Positions 25,110-34,967 of a stretch of DNA of 64,000 nucleotides are shown here, piece after piece. The notes under the pieces were generated by a model. The model was not told where the DNA came from. It did not search any database and saw only the letters and a program-made list of their open reading frames with translations. This stretch comes from Nostoc sp. UHCC 0302 (GTDB taxonomy: Bacteria > Cyanobacteriota > Cyanobacteriia > Cyanobacteriales > Nostocaceae), in contig NZ_CP151099.1 of assembly GCF_038096175.1 (NCBI RefSeq), positions 7,666,001 to 7,730,000 of the forward strand, given 5' to 3'. The position numbers and the translations under genes were made by a program. Positions within the stretch are counted from its first letter, which is position 1. Each line of letters begins with the position of its first letter.

Positions 25110-25760
25110 ATGAAGCTTGTCATCCACGGCAAAAATATAGAAATCACCGATGCGATTCGAGAATATGTGCATCAAAAGATTGAAAAAGCTGTTAGTCATT
25201 TTCAAAACATCACAAATGAAGTGGATGTCCACCTAAGCGTAGCCCGTAATCCCCGAATCAATCCCAAACAAGCGGCTGAAGTCACTATTTATGCGAATGG
25301 TAGCGTCATCCGTGCCGAGGAAAGCAGCGAAAACTTATATGCCAGTATTGACTTAGTTGCAGATAAAATTGCTCGTCAACTGCGTAAATACAAAGAACGG
25401 CGTCAAGATCACAAAACTCATGCCCAACCACCAGATGAAGTAGTAGTTCCAGAGACGGTGGTAACAGATTTAATTGGCGATCGCACCCCCGAACTACCCA
25501 ACGAAGTCGTCCGTACCAAATATTTTTCCATGCCGCCGATGACTCTTACAGAAGCCTTGGAACAACTACAACTAGTAGGACACGACTTTTATATGTTCCG
25601 AAATGCTGAAACTGGCGAGATTAATGTCATCTACGAACGCAACCACGGCGGCTATGGCGTGATTCAACCACGTAATAGTAACGGTCATACCAACGGCAAA
25701 AATGGCAAAGCATCCCAAGCGAATATTGTGATACCAGAAAAATCGCACTTGAGTAAATAG
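25110..25760 (+). CDS. lrtA: long-form ribosome hibernation promoting factor (LrtA)
   Basis: 216 aa. The N-terminal S30AE domain ([20 protein letters not shown] to about residue 105) binds the 30S decoding region. A linker is followed by the C-terminal dimerisation domain [33 protein letters not shown] (about 140-195). This matches long HPF, which joins two 70S ribosomes into 100S particles. In cyanobacteria the gene is known as light-repressed lrtA and helps survival in the dark. The C-terminal tail is Asn/Gly-rich ([12 protein letters not shown]). Good ribosome binding site GGGAGAG about 7 nt before ATG. Confidence 0.93.
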   Translation: MKLVIHGKNIEITDAIREYVHQKIEKAVSHFQNITNEVDVHLSVARNPRINPKQAAEVTIYANGSVIRAEESSENLYASIDLVADKIARQLRKYKERRQDHKTHAQPPDEVVVPETVVTDLIGDRTPELPNEVVRTKYFSMPPMTLTEALEQLQLVGHDFYMFRNAETGEINVIYERNHGGYGVIQPRNSNGHTNGKNGKASQANIVIPEKSHLSK

Positions 25761-26025
25761 GGAATGGGGACTGGGGACTAGGTAATGGGGACTAGGAAAA
25801 ATATTTCTATCTTATTTTCCTTACCATGCCTCATGCCTCATGCCCCATGACGCCAGTTCTCTCAAGTCGGCGGAGTCCTCCGGGTGACGCTCTCTGCGAG
25901 ACGCTGCGCTAACGCTACGCTAACAGCAGTCCACGACGCTCCTCTGTCGCTACCGCTGACGTTAACGGCGGCAAAGCCGCACGTGTGGCTGCACTCACCG
26001 CCCACGAGAGTGGCTCCCCCATGCC
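25761..26025. repeat. mixed dispersed repeats after lrtA
   Basis: A GGGGACTGGGGACTAGG run (25761-25797), a CATGCCTCATGCC run (25826-25850) and a GC-rich stretch (25860-26025) with ACGCTGCGCTAACGCTACG. All are repeat types typical of Nostoc spacers. No gene. Confidence 0.55.
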
Positions 26026-26481
26026 CTACTTCACAAGCTGTTGCAGCGTTTTCAAGGTTTCTTCAACGTGACCTTTAAAGTTAAACATTGAATCAAACAC
26101 GTATTGAACAACTCCGTTTTGGTCAATAACGTAAGTAACGCGCCCAGGCAATAAACCAAAAGCTGCTGTTGCACCGTAAAGTTTGCGTACTTGATCGCCT
26201 TTGTCGCTTAATAGAGTAAATGGTAGCTGGTACTTGGTGGCAAATCGCTGGTGAGATTCGTTAGAGTCAGCACTCACGCCAATAACTTCAGCACCAACGT
26301 TTTTAAAGACTTCATACTGATCTCGAAAGGCACAGGATTCAGTTGTACATCCTGGGGTGTCGTCTTTGGGGTAAAAATATAGAACAACATTTTTGCCCCG
26401 AAAATCTTGGAGGCTAACTGTTGACCCGTTTTGAGCAGACAGAGTGAAATTAGGAGCGGTATCTCCAACTTTAACTGGCAT
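26026..26481 (-). CDS. bcp: thioredoxin-dependent peroxiredoxin, BCP/PrxQ type
   Basis: About 151 aa. Reduces hydrogen peroxide and organic hydroperoxides using thioredoxin. The motif [15 protein letters not shown] has the peroxidatic Cys and the resolving Cys five residues later, diagnostic of atypical 2-Cys PrxQ. N-terminus [16 protein letters not shown] and C-terminal [15 protein letters not shown] are typical. ATG 26481 is chosen over GTG 26487. Confidence 0.93.
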   Translation of the reverse strand: MPVKVGDTAPNFTLSAQNGSTVSLQDFRGKNVVLYFYPKDDTPGCTTESCAFRDQYEVFKNVGAEVIGVSADSNESHQRFATKYQLPFTLLSDKGDQVRKLYGATAAFGLLPGRVTYVIDQNGVVQYVFDSMFNFKGHVEETLKTLQQLVK

Positions 26482-26859
26482 AAGCACTAATGATAACTAC
26501 TTAACAAATGTACATTAACTAATTATTCGTTACTGTGGCATCCATCAGAGTATCTGGTAAAGACACAAGAATTACTATGTTTCTACGATGGATCTATACA
26601 TATGAAGATTTCTATAACTCGGCATAACACATCAAGACGCTAAAAAAAGAAAAACAGATTTCATACCTTAAAGTATGAGTTAAGTTATCTGTTAACAGAA
26701 ATACTCCAAAAGTTAAGCGTGGAAACCGTACTCATCTGATAGGTTTTCTGCACTATGTATCTGAGTTTAGCTAGATAGAATCGAAGTGCGGCTTTGAGTA
26801 GTGCTGTTATCTAGAAAAATTTACAAAAATCAATACAGCATAAGCAGGAGAGCAAAAAT
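26482..26859. other. divergent intergenic region prxQ/htpX
   Basis: About 380 bp AT-rich spacer between divergent genes. The htpX ribosome binding site AGGAGAG is at the end. No gene or long hairpin seen. Confidence 0.4.
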
Positions 26860-27729
26860 ATGAGAAATCAATTGAAAACGCTTGCTTTGCTAGCTGCGTT
26901 GAGTGGTTTATTGATTGCAATTAGTTATTGGGTATTTGGTGGTACTAATGGCTTGATTATAGGAATTGTTTTAGCCGCAGTAACAAACCTATTCTCTTGG
27001 TATCAATCCGATAAAATTGCACTGGCAGTATACCGCGCCCAGCCTGTGAGCGAAACTCAAGCACCAGAACTTTATCGTATAGTGCAGAGATTATCTCGCC
27101 GGGCTAATATACCCATGCCGGGAATTTACATCGTTCCTGGTGAAACTGCTAACGCTTTTGCTACAGGGAGAGACCCAGAACACGCTGCTGTTGCTGTCAC
27201 TAAAGGCATTTTAAATGTATTGCCAGAAGATGAACTTGAAGGCGTCATTGCCCACGAACTGACGCACATTATTAATCGTGATACACTGACGCAAGCCGTT
27301 GCTGCAACTGTAGCTGGTGCTATCTCATTCTTGGCTCAAATGGTGAGTTACGGTTTATGGTTTGGCGGTGGTTCACGAGATGATAACAGAGGCGGAAATC
27401 CTCTAGGAATTTTATTAACAGTACTACTTGCACCGTTAGCAGCAACAATTATTCAGTTAGCAATTTCGCGTACACGAGAATTCGCTGCTGATGCAGGTTC
27501 TGCTAGATTGACTGGTAATCCTCGCGCTTTAGCTAGGGCGTTGCAACGGTTAGAAGCTACGGCAAGGCAGTTACCTTTGAATGCTAACCCAGCGTTTGAA
27601 CCGTTGTTAATTATCAATCCCATTTCTGGACAGTTTCTGGGTAAGTTATTCTCCAGCCATCCTTCTACTGAGGCGCGAGTTGCACAATTGCTTAAGTTAG
27701 AACAAGAACTGCCAACCGCGGTTTATTAA
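26860..27729 (+). CDS. htpX: membrane zinc metalloprotease HtpX
   Basis: 289-aa M48B peptidase. Two N-terminal hydrophobic helices (LALLAALSGLLIAISYWVF, LIIGIVLAAVTNLFSWY) precede the zinc motif VIAHELTHIINRD at about residue 130. A third hydrophobic region follows, and the likely Glu ligand is in RTREFAADAGSARL. It degrades damaged membrane proteins from the cytoplasmic face. Ribosome binding site AGGAGAG, 9 nt before ATG. Confidence 0.93.
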   Translation: MRNQLKTLALLAALSGLLIAISYWVFGGTNGLIIGIVLAAVTNLFSWYQSDKIALAVYRAQPVSETQAPELYRIVQRLSRRANIPMPGIYIVPGETANAFATGRDPEHAAVAVTKGILNVLPEDELEGVIAHELTHIINRDTLTQAVAATVAGAISFLAQMVSYGLWFGGGSRDDNRGGNPLGILLTVLLAPLAATIIQLAISRTREFAADAGSARLTGNPRALARALQRLEATARQLPLNANPAFEPLLIINPISGQFLGKLFSSHPSTEARVAQLLKLEQELPTAVY

Positions 27730-27847
27730 ATTTTTGTCATTTGTTGTTTGTCATTAGTCCTTTGTGAATAACCGATGATTAATGGCTACCATTACAGGGT
27801 GCGGTTTTCATCCAACAGGAAGTTCTGTAATTAAGGATGTCTTAATT

Positions 27848-28282
27848 ATGACTGCTAACAACATCGAATCCATTGAAGCCACAGTAATTGAATCTACAGA
27901 ATCTACAGTAATTGTAGAAATCATTTCTCAAACAGACGACATAGTAGAAACAGAGATGGCTGACGAAACTGATGAAGTTAAGCGCGAAACTAAAGCGTTG
28001 ATTGAAGCGCTAAGAATACGCGCCCAAGCAGAGGCAAAATCAGCAGGTACTCTCACCCGCGAAACATATTTAAAAGCAGTGCGTCAAGCACGTGAAGTAA
28101 TTGAAGGCAGGAAACTCATTGAAGGCGATCGCCGTGTAGAATATGCTTGGTCAGTCATGCAAGACGAAGCTGAAAAAAACTGGTATTTGCTAATGAAAGA
28201 AGCGGTAGACTTCAGCGTTCGCCTGCAAAAAGCTGCTAAAGCAGCTTGGGATACTTTCAACGCTCCTCGTTCTCAACTTTAA
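27848..28282 (+). CDS. conserved hypothetical helical protein
   Basis: About 144 aa from ATG 27848; the frame also opens 22 codons earlier at 27782 without a ribosome binding site. The N-terminal third is low-complexity and acidic with repeated IES/TES units. The rest is charged and helical (KRETKALIEALRIRAQAEAKS, RETYLKAVRQAREVIEG, VDFSVRLQKAAKAAWDTF). No catalytic motif or membrane segment. It follows htpX on the same strand at about 120 bp. I do not recognise a function. Confidence 0.65.
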   Translation: MTANNIESIEATVIESTESTVIVEIISQTDDIVETEMADETDEVKRETKALIEALRIRAQAEAKSAGTLTRETYLKAVRQAREVIEGRKLIEGDRRVEYAWSVMQDEAEKNWYLLMKEAVDFSVRLQKAAKAAWDTFNAPRSQL

Positions 28283-28360
28283 GTCGAGAGTATTGTCGGT
28301 GCAGAGACATAAACACGCAAATGATTTTATTACATCATCTGCGTTAATTTGTATGTAAAT

Positions 28361-28389
28361 GTAGAGACGTTGCATTGCAACGTCTCTAC
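28361..28389. repeat. GTAGAGACG hairpin repeat, copy C
   Basis: GTAGAGACGTTGCA and TGCAACGTCTCTAC, perfect 14-bp arms around a single T. Lies between two convergent genes and may terminate both. Confidence 0.78.
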
Positions 28390-28417
28390 ACGCATTTGCA
28401 GATATTTATCAAATCTT

Positions 28418-29149
28418 TTAAAGCGAGGCAATAAATGTCAAACTCGCCATATATGTTCCAACAAAGATACTGGGATAATCAGCATAGCTATCAGAAATAA
28501 ACCAGTCAGGAATTGCCTTCTGTTGCCGGACTTTTTTATCTAAGCCAATTTGTAGAGCTATATTCTCGTGAACAACTTTTGCATTGGCAGTTTCTATCAT
28601 TTTTTCTACTGACTTTTGCAGCCACTCTGCTCGAACAAACAGATTGTGAGATGGATGGTCACCATAGCAAAAAGGTACAATAATGACGAGATATCCTCTT
28701 TCACTAAGTATTTTATTCACGCAGAATTGAATAATTTCTTGGTCGTCTTTTTTTTCTTCGGTTTCCTTATCAACACTGTGAAATAACAAACCTGCTAGCA
28801 CAACTGCATCAAACTTTTGATTTTCTTCAGCAAGTTGAGGCAAGTAAGTTGATAAATCTTTAGCAATAAACTTTCTATTAGGGTAGAGATTTAAACAGTA
28901 TTCTATAGCCTGTTCACTGTGATCGATTCCGAGATAATCACACCGAGCAGGTAGATATTTGCTCAAAGCTCCATTACCACATCCTAAATCTAATAAAGAG
29001 AATGGCTGATCTTTAAAGGTGTTATCCAAGAAAGATGCTGCTGGTGTATATCGTGTGGCATTTTCAGGCGCTTCAAAGTAAGAATAATAGTCATCTTCAA
29101 AGCGTTCTTCTTCGGATGTTTTACGCTCAGGAGCTAAATTTTGAATCAT
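28418..29149 (-). CDS. class I SAM-dependent methyltransferase
   Basis: About 243 aa. Motif I is LLDLGCGNGALSKYL, motif II acid is in YLGIDHSEQAIEYC, and motif IV is FDAVVLAGLLFHSV, in the order of the Rossmann-fold methyltransferases. Region VNKILSERGYLVIIVPF fits motif VI. The substrate is unknown. ATG 29149 is preferred over the upstream in-frame start at 29206. No clear operon. Confidence 0.82.
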   Translation of the reverse strand: MIQNLAPERKTSEEERFEDDYYSYFEAPENATRYTPAASFLDNTFKDQPFSLLDLGCGNGALSKYLPARCDYLGIDHSEQAIEYCLNLYPNRKFIAKDLSTYLPQLAEENQKFDAVVLAGLLFHSVDKETEEKKDDQEIIQFCVNKILSERGYLVIIVPFCYGDHPSHNLFVRAEWLQKSVEKMIETANAKVVHENIALQIGLDKKVRQQKAIPDWFISDSYADYPSIFVGTYMASLTFIASL

Positions 29150-29599
29150 CCAAACCTCACTTATATTGATGGAACTTAGAAAAAACTGGCATGAAAAGAG
29201 CTTCACATCCTCATTAGAAGAACGATGAGAGTAATCTTAGGTAAGCACCTGCTTCATCATGCAATATAACTTACCCCTCTGTTGCCAGTTATATCAATTC
29301 ATGAAAATCCTGATACATATAGATTTCTCGTAAGGGCATGGCATTACCCATGCCCCTACCAGCGTATTTGTATCATTATTAAAATGAAATGGTATTACAT
29401 ACTGATTGTAAAGATAACAAAGGTAAAATCCTGTGTTCCTTAAGTAATATATGAAACAATATTATTAACAAAATCTCATCTTTATGCATAATAAAAATCA
29501 GTCTTAGGTAGAATGCAACTTACTACCCAGAATGCTAATAAAACTTGAGTTTGACGGAACGAAAATGGTAGAACAAGGATGAGATTCTATTAAAGAAAC
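29150..29599. other. intergenic with one hairpin repeat
   Basis: About 450 bp without a gene; the hairpin at 29330-29359 is the only structure seen. Confidence 0.45.
29330..29359. repeat. GGGCATGG palindrome
   Basis: GTAAGGGCATGG and CCATGCCCCTAC pair at 11 of 12 positions around CATTAC. GTAGGGGCATGGC-type palindromes are a common Nostoc dispersed repeat. Confidence 0.6.
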
Positions 29600-31753
29600 T
29601 CAAGTTAAACCAAGAAAACTTGAAATCAGTGGCAAAAGTTTGTTAAACTCTTCAACTAACGTTGTAGCACTGGGTAAGCTTGCGATCGTACCTTTTAAAA
29701 TTTTAATAGCTGTTTTCGCTGCTTTCTGCACTGTTCCTTCTTGAGGACTTTTTCCAGCTTCAGCCAAGGCTTTAACTTGCTCTAATGCTTCAGCTTTATC
29801 TTCTTGGTTTAAATTGGTATCAGCCTCTATTGCTGATTGCAATTGCGCCAACAATTCTTTAATTCCTGGTTTCTCTGGTTCGGGAGACGTTGGTAACTGG
29901 TTGATAGTATTTGTCACTGTACCGCTGATGTCGCCTAAATTTAAAGCTTGTCCGCTGGCATTAAAATCTCTGCCAACACTGCCAATTTCAATTTTGCGGC
30001 TGGCATCATTGCTGTTAGTCATATTTTTATTCTCTACTTTATTGTCAACTTGAACATTAATCGGCTTATTTGCTAATAGTCTGACAATTTCTGTCATCTC
30101 TCCACTTTGCTGGCGATAGATGACTATCTCATTATCTTTAGCCTGTAATAGTGCTTTATATTTTTCTTCTACAGCTTGCAGTGCCAGATGATAATTTTGC
30201 GTAAAATCACTATGAATCTTTTCTTTATCAGCACCATCAGGTACACCAACTTTAACGACTACTACGCCATCACCTTTATTTTCAATACTCTGTAGAGCTA
30301 ATTCTGTGTCTTCATTTTGGTCTTGCACTGTTTGGAAAGCGTTAACAAAAGCTTTCCAGTCTATGCCATTGCGGAAAATTAAATCAACAGTATTTAAAAC
30401 TTCTTCAAATAGTTTGCTAAATTCTCTTGGTTGAAAGTCGCCACTACTAGGACGGCGTTCGCGGTCGTCTGTTCCAGGCTTTGGGTTTTCGAGAAGATAG
30501 ATAAAGCGACAATCTACATTATCTAATTTGGTTGTACTTTCAATATTCCACGCTTCGACACAAGCACCAGTCATTTGAGCGTTGATGAAATTAGTACCAA
30601 CAGACTGAGCTAGAGTTAAGTTTGCCCACTCTAAGCAAGCGCCTTGGAATGTGGCTTCTGTAATATCAGCATCTTTTAAATTCGCTTCTTTTAAATCTGC
30701 ACCGATGAGGTTTGCGCCTTTAAGGTTAGCACCAGCATAAGGTTTTCCCCTACCATTGCCAGTTACAAGCAAATTGAGAACACCTCGATTAGCTAATATC
30801 GAGTTATCTACTCTAGCCAAGTCCAATTTTTTGACTTCATAAAAACGAGTGCGTGTGAGGTTGGCTTTTCTAAAATCTGTATTTCTGAGAATTGCACCAG
30901 TAAAATCAGCATCAGTTAAATCAGCATTACGAAAACTTGTACTACCTGTGGCAGCAAAGGCAATGGCAGCTGAACGAAGCCAAGCATCTTTTTCATCTCC
31001 TGCTAGACTACGGCAGCCAATGTAAGCACTAAAAAGTAGGAAAACTCCAGCTACGGCGAAGGCTACGGCTAAGGCTCTGGTTCCGGCTCCGACTACGTCT
31101 AAGGCGTAGACGTAGGCTCCGGCTAAGGCTAAGACTCCGGTGACAGCTAAGGCTCTGGCTCCGGCTACGGCAAAGGCGAAGGCAAAGGCAATGGCTCCAG
31201 CTCCTGCTACGGCGAAGGCAAAGGCTCCGGCTAAGGCTCCAGCTAAGGCTCCGGCTCCGGCGAAGGCAAAGGCTCCGACTAAGGTTTTGCCTACGGCTCC
31301 GGCTAAGGCTACGGCTCTGGCTTTGACTACGGCTACAGCGAAGGCAAAGCCTACAGCTCCGGCGACAGCTAAGGCTCCGACGAAAGCTCCAAAACCAGCT
31401 CTTAAACCTTTGCGGCTAGTGACAATAAAAAATACTGGCATCATAACCAGGGAGACTATGCCAATCACGAAGTTTACAGTAGTGTTTTTAGGGTTGAGAA
31501 TAGATGCTACTAATGAACCAATTAAAATTGATAAATACCCTGATAGTGCCGATAACAGGCATGAGACTAGGAGCAACCCAATTACCCAATGTCGCTGTAG
31601 TCCAGCTTTAGCACTTGTAAAATCAGCATTTTTGAGAATAGCATTGGTAAAGTTTGCCCCTCTAATATCCGCATTGCTAAAGTTTGCTCCAGTCAGGTTT
31701 TGACCTTTAAAAGAACGACCTTGAAGATTTTGACTGGAGTAGTTTGGCGGCAT
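29600..31753 (-). CDS. pentapeptide-repeat membrane protein with a long Ala-X repeat
   Basis: 717 aa. Residues about 8-50 are pentapeptide repeats (LTGANFSNADIRGANFTNA). Two hydrophobic helices follow (WVIGLLLVSCLLSALSGYLS, FVIGIVSLVMMPVFFIV). Residues about 115-245 are an extreme low-complexity stretch in which every second residue is Ala and the other is Gly, Val, Leu, Phe or Arg. A second pentapeptide block (about 270-405) follows. The C-terminal third is soluble, with a region starting SKLFEEVLNTVDLIFRNGIDWK, a low-complexity linker ending GDISGTVTNTINQL, and a helical tail. This looks like membrane anchor plus protein-protein scaffold plus effector-type tail; function is unknown. The Ala-X part is coded by hexamer repeats. 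Confidence 0.8.
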   Translation of the reverse strand: MPPNYSSQNLQGRSFKGQNLTGANFSNADIRGANFTNAILKNADFTSAKAGLQRHWVIGLLLVSCLLSALSGYLSILIGSLVASILNPKNTTVNFVIGIVSLVMMPVFFIVTSRKGLRAGFGAFVGALAVAGAVGFAFAVAVVKARAVALAGAVGKTLVGAFAFAGAGALAGALAGAFAFAVAGAGAIAFAFAFAVAGARALAVTGVLALAGAYVYALDVVGAGTRALAVAFAVAGVFLLFSAYIGCRSLAGDEKDAWLRSAAIAFAATGSTSFRNADLTDADFTGAILRNTDFRKANLTRTRFYEVKKLDLARVDNSILANRGVLNLLVTGNGRGKPYAGANLKGANLIGADLKEANLKDADITEATFQGACLEWANLTLAQSVGTNFINAQMTGACVEAWNIESTTKLDNVDCRFIYLLENPKPGTDDRERRPSSGDFQPREFSKLFEEVLNTVDLIFRNGIDWKAFVNAFQTVQDQNEDTELALQSIENKGDGVVVVKVGVPDGADKEKIHSDFTQNYHLALQAVEEKYKALLQAKDNEIVIYRQQSGEMTEIVRLLANKPINVQVDNKVENKNMTNSNDASRKIEIGSVGRDFNASGQALNLGDISGTVTNTINQLPTSPEPEKPGIKELLAQLQSAIEADTNLNQEDKAEALEQVKALAEAGKSPQEGTVQKAAKTAIKILKGTIASLPSATTLVEEFNKLLPLISSFLGLT
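31040..31395. repeat. degenerate hexanucleotide repeat within the pentapeptide protein gene
   Basis: On the plus strand the DNA is a run of GGCTCC, GGCTAA, GGCTAC, GGCGAA and GGCAAA hexamers. On the coding strand each gives Ala plus one variable residue. This produces the Ala-X repeat and a spurious antisense frame rich in Lys/Ala/Pro. Confidence 0.8.
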
Positions 31754-32105
31754 AAGTGTCTCAGTAAGAGAGTTTTACTGAGATTTTATACAACTTTACT
31801 CTGCAATATTCCATATTTTGACAAAATACAAAAATTTTAGATGCAATATGCGGTAAAAGCGCTTAATTCTGCGTTCTGACTTTTGAATGCTTAAGCTATA
31901 GTTATCAATATTATTGCAACCGTAGCGGTTCCACAACTTAGAGAAACAGTCTACTTCGCAATATTACTTATTAACAATCAGTTTGTATATGTTCTAAGAA
32001 GGTTTGAATTCTGGAACTGTAACTGAGATAACTGATCAAGATTAGGACGATATTCGTCAGACCGTACGTCAAGGAATAGACAATATGACATAAAGTAGCA
32101 GAAAT
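31754..32105. other. intergenic, no gene recognised
   Basis: AT-rich spacer upstream of the pentapeptide protein gene. No hairpin or gene identified. Confidence 0.4.
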
Positions 32106-32744
32106 TCATACAGTAGAAATTGCTTGACCAATACCTTTAAGGATTTGCAATATTTCATACACCTCTCTAGCAGAGGTAAATAGAGCAAACACCTGTGACA
32201 GATCATATTGAGGGGTAGGTGTTTGCCTCAATTTAATAAATAAAATATCGTCCCCGTTAGTCAATATTCCAAAGACAGGTTTATCAGGTTGAGGATTAGC
32301 CATCAAATAAGCTAATGCTTGTGGCAAAGCTGTCCAAACCGAAAGCGTAGTTTTTTTCGGCTCTAACACCATAACCCAAAACTGATTTTGCAGCACCAAA
32401 ACATCAATCTGTCCCCGCAGTAACTCTTCTCCATCATTTAGTACCAACTCTACTGATGACTCTGCGGCAATTTTAAAAGGAGGATCGTAAAATCCTGCGA
32501 TCGCTAGTAAGGGAGACACTACCAACAACATCACTGTCCCCTCTAACAAATCACCATCAGCCCGATGATATAGATATCTGCGCCGCAGTACATCTAATGA
32601 GGTTTTTTCAGCTTCAGTAATTTCAGGTAATTCCTCAAACCACTCTGGAAAAAATTGCTCGTCTTCAATGCGGACTAAACCGAATCGGGTGTGAGCATCC
32701 GTTAAGCTGGTAATCGCTTCTGTAATTGCTGCTGTCTGTGTCAT
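32106..32744 (-). CDS. PD-(D/E)XK nuclease-like protein, paralogue 2
   Basis: 212 aa. Same layout as the protein at 19970-20605: helical N-terminal half with LLAIAGFYDPPFKIAAESSV, then the core Asp in GQIDVLVLQNQFWVMVLEPKKT (D...ExK pattern), ALPQALAYLMAN, FGILTNGDDILFIKL, and a closing helix EILQILKGIGQAIS. The final LQxLKGIxQ and the GLTTNG/GILTNG strand are shared by both. No methylase or helicase partner is adjacent. Divergent from aspS by about 200 bp. Nuclease activity is inferred from motif only. Confidence 0.72.
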   Translation of the reverse strand: MTQTAAITEAITSLTDAHTRFGLVRIEDEQFFPEWFEELPEITEAEKTSLDVLRRRYLYHRADGDLLEGTVMLLVVSPLLAIAGFYDPPFKIAAESSVELVLNDGEELLRGQIDVLVLQNQFWVMVLEPKKTTLSVWTALPQALAYLMANPQPDKPVFGILTNGDDILFIKLRQTPTPQYDLSQVFALFTSAREVYEILQILKGIGQAISTV

Positions 32745-32946
32745 AGTCTTTTACTTTGTTCTTTCTTGCTATCTATATAAACAAAACTCACTATTCCGGT
32801 ATTATGGGTTCCCTCATCTATATATAGTGTGAGATTATTTCGTTTTTTCTTTCACTGGAACTACTACAATTACTATTGATGCTAGATAATGGGAAAGCTT
32901 TGACATTTATTAACCCATCTAGACCGGGAAACAAGAACTAATACCT

Positions 32947-34734
32947 ATGCGAACTCACTATTGCGGCGAACTCCGAAAACAAGATATTGGAGAAACTGTT
33001 ACCTTGTACGGATGGGTAGACCGTCGCCGCGATCATGGGGGTGTGATATTTTTGGATTTACGCGATCGCTCTGGCATTGTCCAAATTGTCAGCGATCCGC
33101 AACGCACCCCAGATTCCTATGAACAGGCAAACGCTCTCCGCAACGAATACGTCGTCCAAATCACAGGTAGGGTAACACAACGCCCCGAAGAATCCCTCAA
33201 TCCTCGCATCCCCACAGGCGAGGTGGAAATATACGCCGATAAGATTGAATTGCTCAATGCTGTTCGTAAACAGTTACCTTTCCAAGTTTCCACTGCTGAT
33301 ACCGAAACAGTACGAGAAGACTTACGACTAAAATATCGTTATTTGGATTTACGACGCGATCGCATGGCGCAAAATTTGCAATTGCGTCATCAAATCATCA
33401 AAGCCATGCGCCGCTACCTTGAAGATTTGGAAGGTTTCATTGAAGTCGAAACCCCAATACTTACCCGTTCCACTCCAGAAGGTGCTAGGGATTATATTCT
33501 ACCCAGCCGTGTCAATCCTAGTGAGTGGTTTGCCTTACCGCAATCACCCCAACTCTTTAAACAATTGCTGATGGTATCCGGCTTAGACAGATATTATCAG
33601 ATTGCCCGCTGCTTCCGCGATGAAGACTTACGTGCCGACAGACAACCAGAATTCACTCAATTAGACATGGAAATGAGTTTCATGTCTGAAGAAGAGATTA
33701 TCGAATTAAATGAAAAGTTAATTTGTCATATCTTCAAAACGGTTAAAGGCATTGAGTTGCAACGTCCCTTTCCCCGTCTCACTTATGCTGAAGGAATGGA
33801 ACGTTACGGCAGTGATAAGCCAGATACTCGCTATGGATTGGAACTAGTCAATGTCTCGGATATAGTCAAAGACTCTGGTTTCAAAGTTTTTCGAGACACT
33901 GTTATCAACGGTGGTATAGTCAAAATCTTACCAATTCCCAACGCTAACGATGTAATTTCTAATGTCCGCATCAAACCAGGTGGCGACTTATTCAAAGAAG
34001 CTAGTGAAGCTGGTGCTAAAGGTCTAGCTTACATCCGGGTAAGAGATGATGGTGAAATCGATACCATTGGTGCAATTAAAGACAACCTAAGCGTTGAACA
34101 AAAACAAGAAATTTTGCGCCGTACAGGTGCTAAAGCTGGACATTTACTACTATTTGGTGCAGGTGACACTGCTACTGTTAATAAAACCCTAGACAGACTG
34201 CGGCAAGTTATTGCTAAAGAATTTGGGTTAATTGATCCAGATAAAATCAACTTGCTCTGGCTGACAGAATTCCCGATGTTTGAATGGAATGCTGACGAAA
34301 AACGTTTAGAAGCTTTGCATCACCCATTCACTGCGCCACATCCTGAAGATTTGAGTGATTTAAAGGCTGCACGCGCTCAAGCTTATGATTTAGTACTCAA
34401 CGGTGTAGAAGTTGGCGGTGGTAGTCTGCGTATTTATCAACGGGAAGTTCAACAGCAGGTATTTGATGCGATCGGTTTATCTCCCGAAGAAGCACAGAGT
34501 AAATTCGGCTTTCTCTTGGAAGCTTTTGAATATGGTACACCACCTCATGGTGGTATCGCTTACGGTTTAGATCGGTTGGTGATGTTGCTAGCTGGCGAAG
34601 AGTCTATTCGGGATGTGATTGCTTTTCCGAAGACGCAACAAGCGCGTTGTTTGTTGACGGATGCACCTTCAAGCGTGGATGCCAAGCAGTTGAAAGAGTT
34701 ACACGTTGCCTCGACTTATAAGCCAAAGTCATAA
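32947..34734 (+). CDS. aspS: aspartate-tRNA ligase
   Basis: 595-aa class IIb synthetase of bacterial type. N-terminal OB anticodon-binding domain ([23 protein letters not shown]). Catalytic core with motif 2 [23 protein letters not shown] beginning near residue 215, the GAD insertion domain (about 290-420) and motif 3 [13 protein letters not shown]. Length is normal. In many cyanobacteria this enzyme is non-discriminating and also charges tRNA-Asn, but I cannot tell here. Monocistronic. Confidence 0.96.
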   Translation: MRTHYCGELRKQDIGETVTLYGWVDRRRDHGGVIFLDLRDRSGIVQIVSDPQRTPDSYEQANALRNEYVVQITGRVTQRPEESLNPRIPTGEVEIYADKIELLNAVRKQLPFQVSTADTETVREDLRLKYRYLDLRRDRMAQNLQLRHQIIKAMRRYLEDLEGFIEVETPILTRSTPEGARDYILPSRVNPSEWFALPQSPQLFKQLLMVSGLDRYYQIARCFRDEDLRADRQPEFTQLDMEMSFMSEEEIIELNEKLICHIFKTVKGIELQRPFPRLTYAEGMERYGSDKPDTRYGLELVNVSDIVKDSGFKVFRDTVINGGIVKILPIPNANDVISNVRIKPGGDLFKEASEAGAKGLAYIRVRDDGEIDTIGAIKDNLSVEQKQEILRRTGAKAGHLLLFGAGDTATVNKTLDRLRQVIAKEFGLIDPDKINLLWLTEFPMFEWNADEKRLEALHHPFTAPHPEDLSDLKAARAQAYDLVLNGVEVGGGSLRIYQREVQQQVFDAIGLSPEEAQSKFGFLLEAFEYGTPPHGGIAYGLDRLVMLLAGEESIRDVIAFPKTQQARCLLTDAPSSVDAKQLKELHVASTYKPKS

Positions 34735-34774
34735 TCAGGTTAACTAGGGGTGTATCGACCTGCAAAAATTAACC

Positions 34775-34967
34775 TACTGGCGTGGCACAGCTAAAATGGT
34801 GTACTAGCTAAAGGCTCGTAGTTGGGCTTTAGCACCAAAAAACACAAATCTAATGCACAAACTTAGCTGTGTCAGTCCACTACTGGCGTGACAAGATAGC
34901 GCTAAAGCGCTACTACAAACAATTTTCTATTCCACCATTTTAGCTTTGCCAGCACAAACTTAGCTGT
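34775..34967. repeat. composite repeat element downstream of aspS
   Basis: Inverted arms GCACAGCTAAAATGGTG (34785-34801) and CACCATTTTAGCTTTGC (34933-34949). Within and at its edge are direct repeats: CTACTGGCGTG at 34775 and 34880, and GCACAAACTTAGCTGT at 34855 and 34952. The last copy forms the 3' end of the neighbouring hydrolase gene. Structure suggests a non-autonomous element. Confidence 0.65.

Noticed and set aside
31140-31703. 187-aa plus-strand frame rich in Ala, Lys and Pro
   Set aside because: It is the antisense of the hexamer repeat in the pentapeptide protein gene; its composition is fully explained by that repeat.
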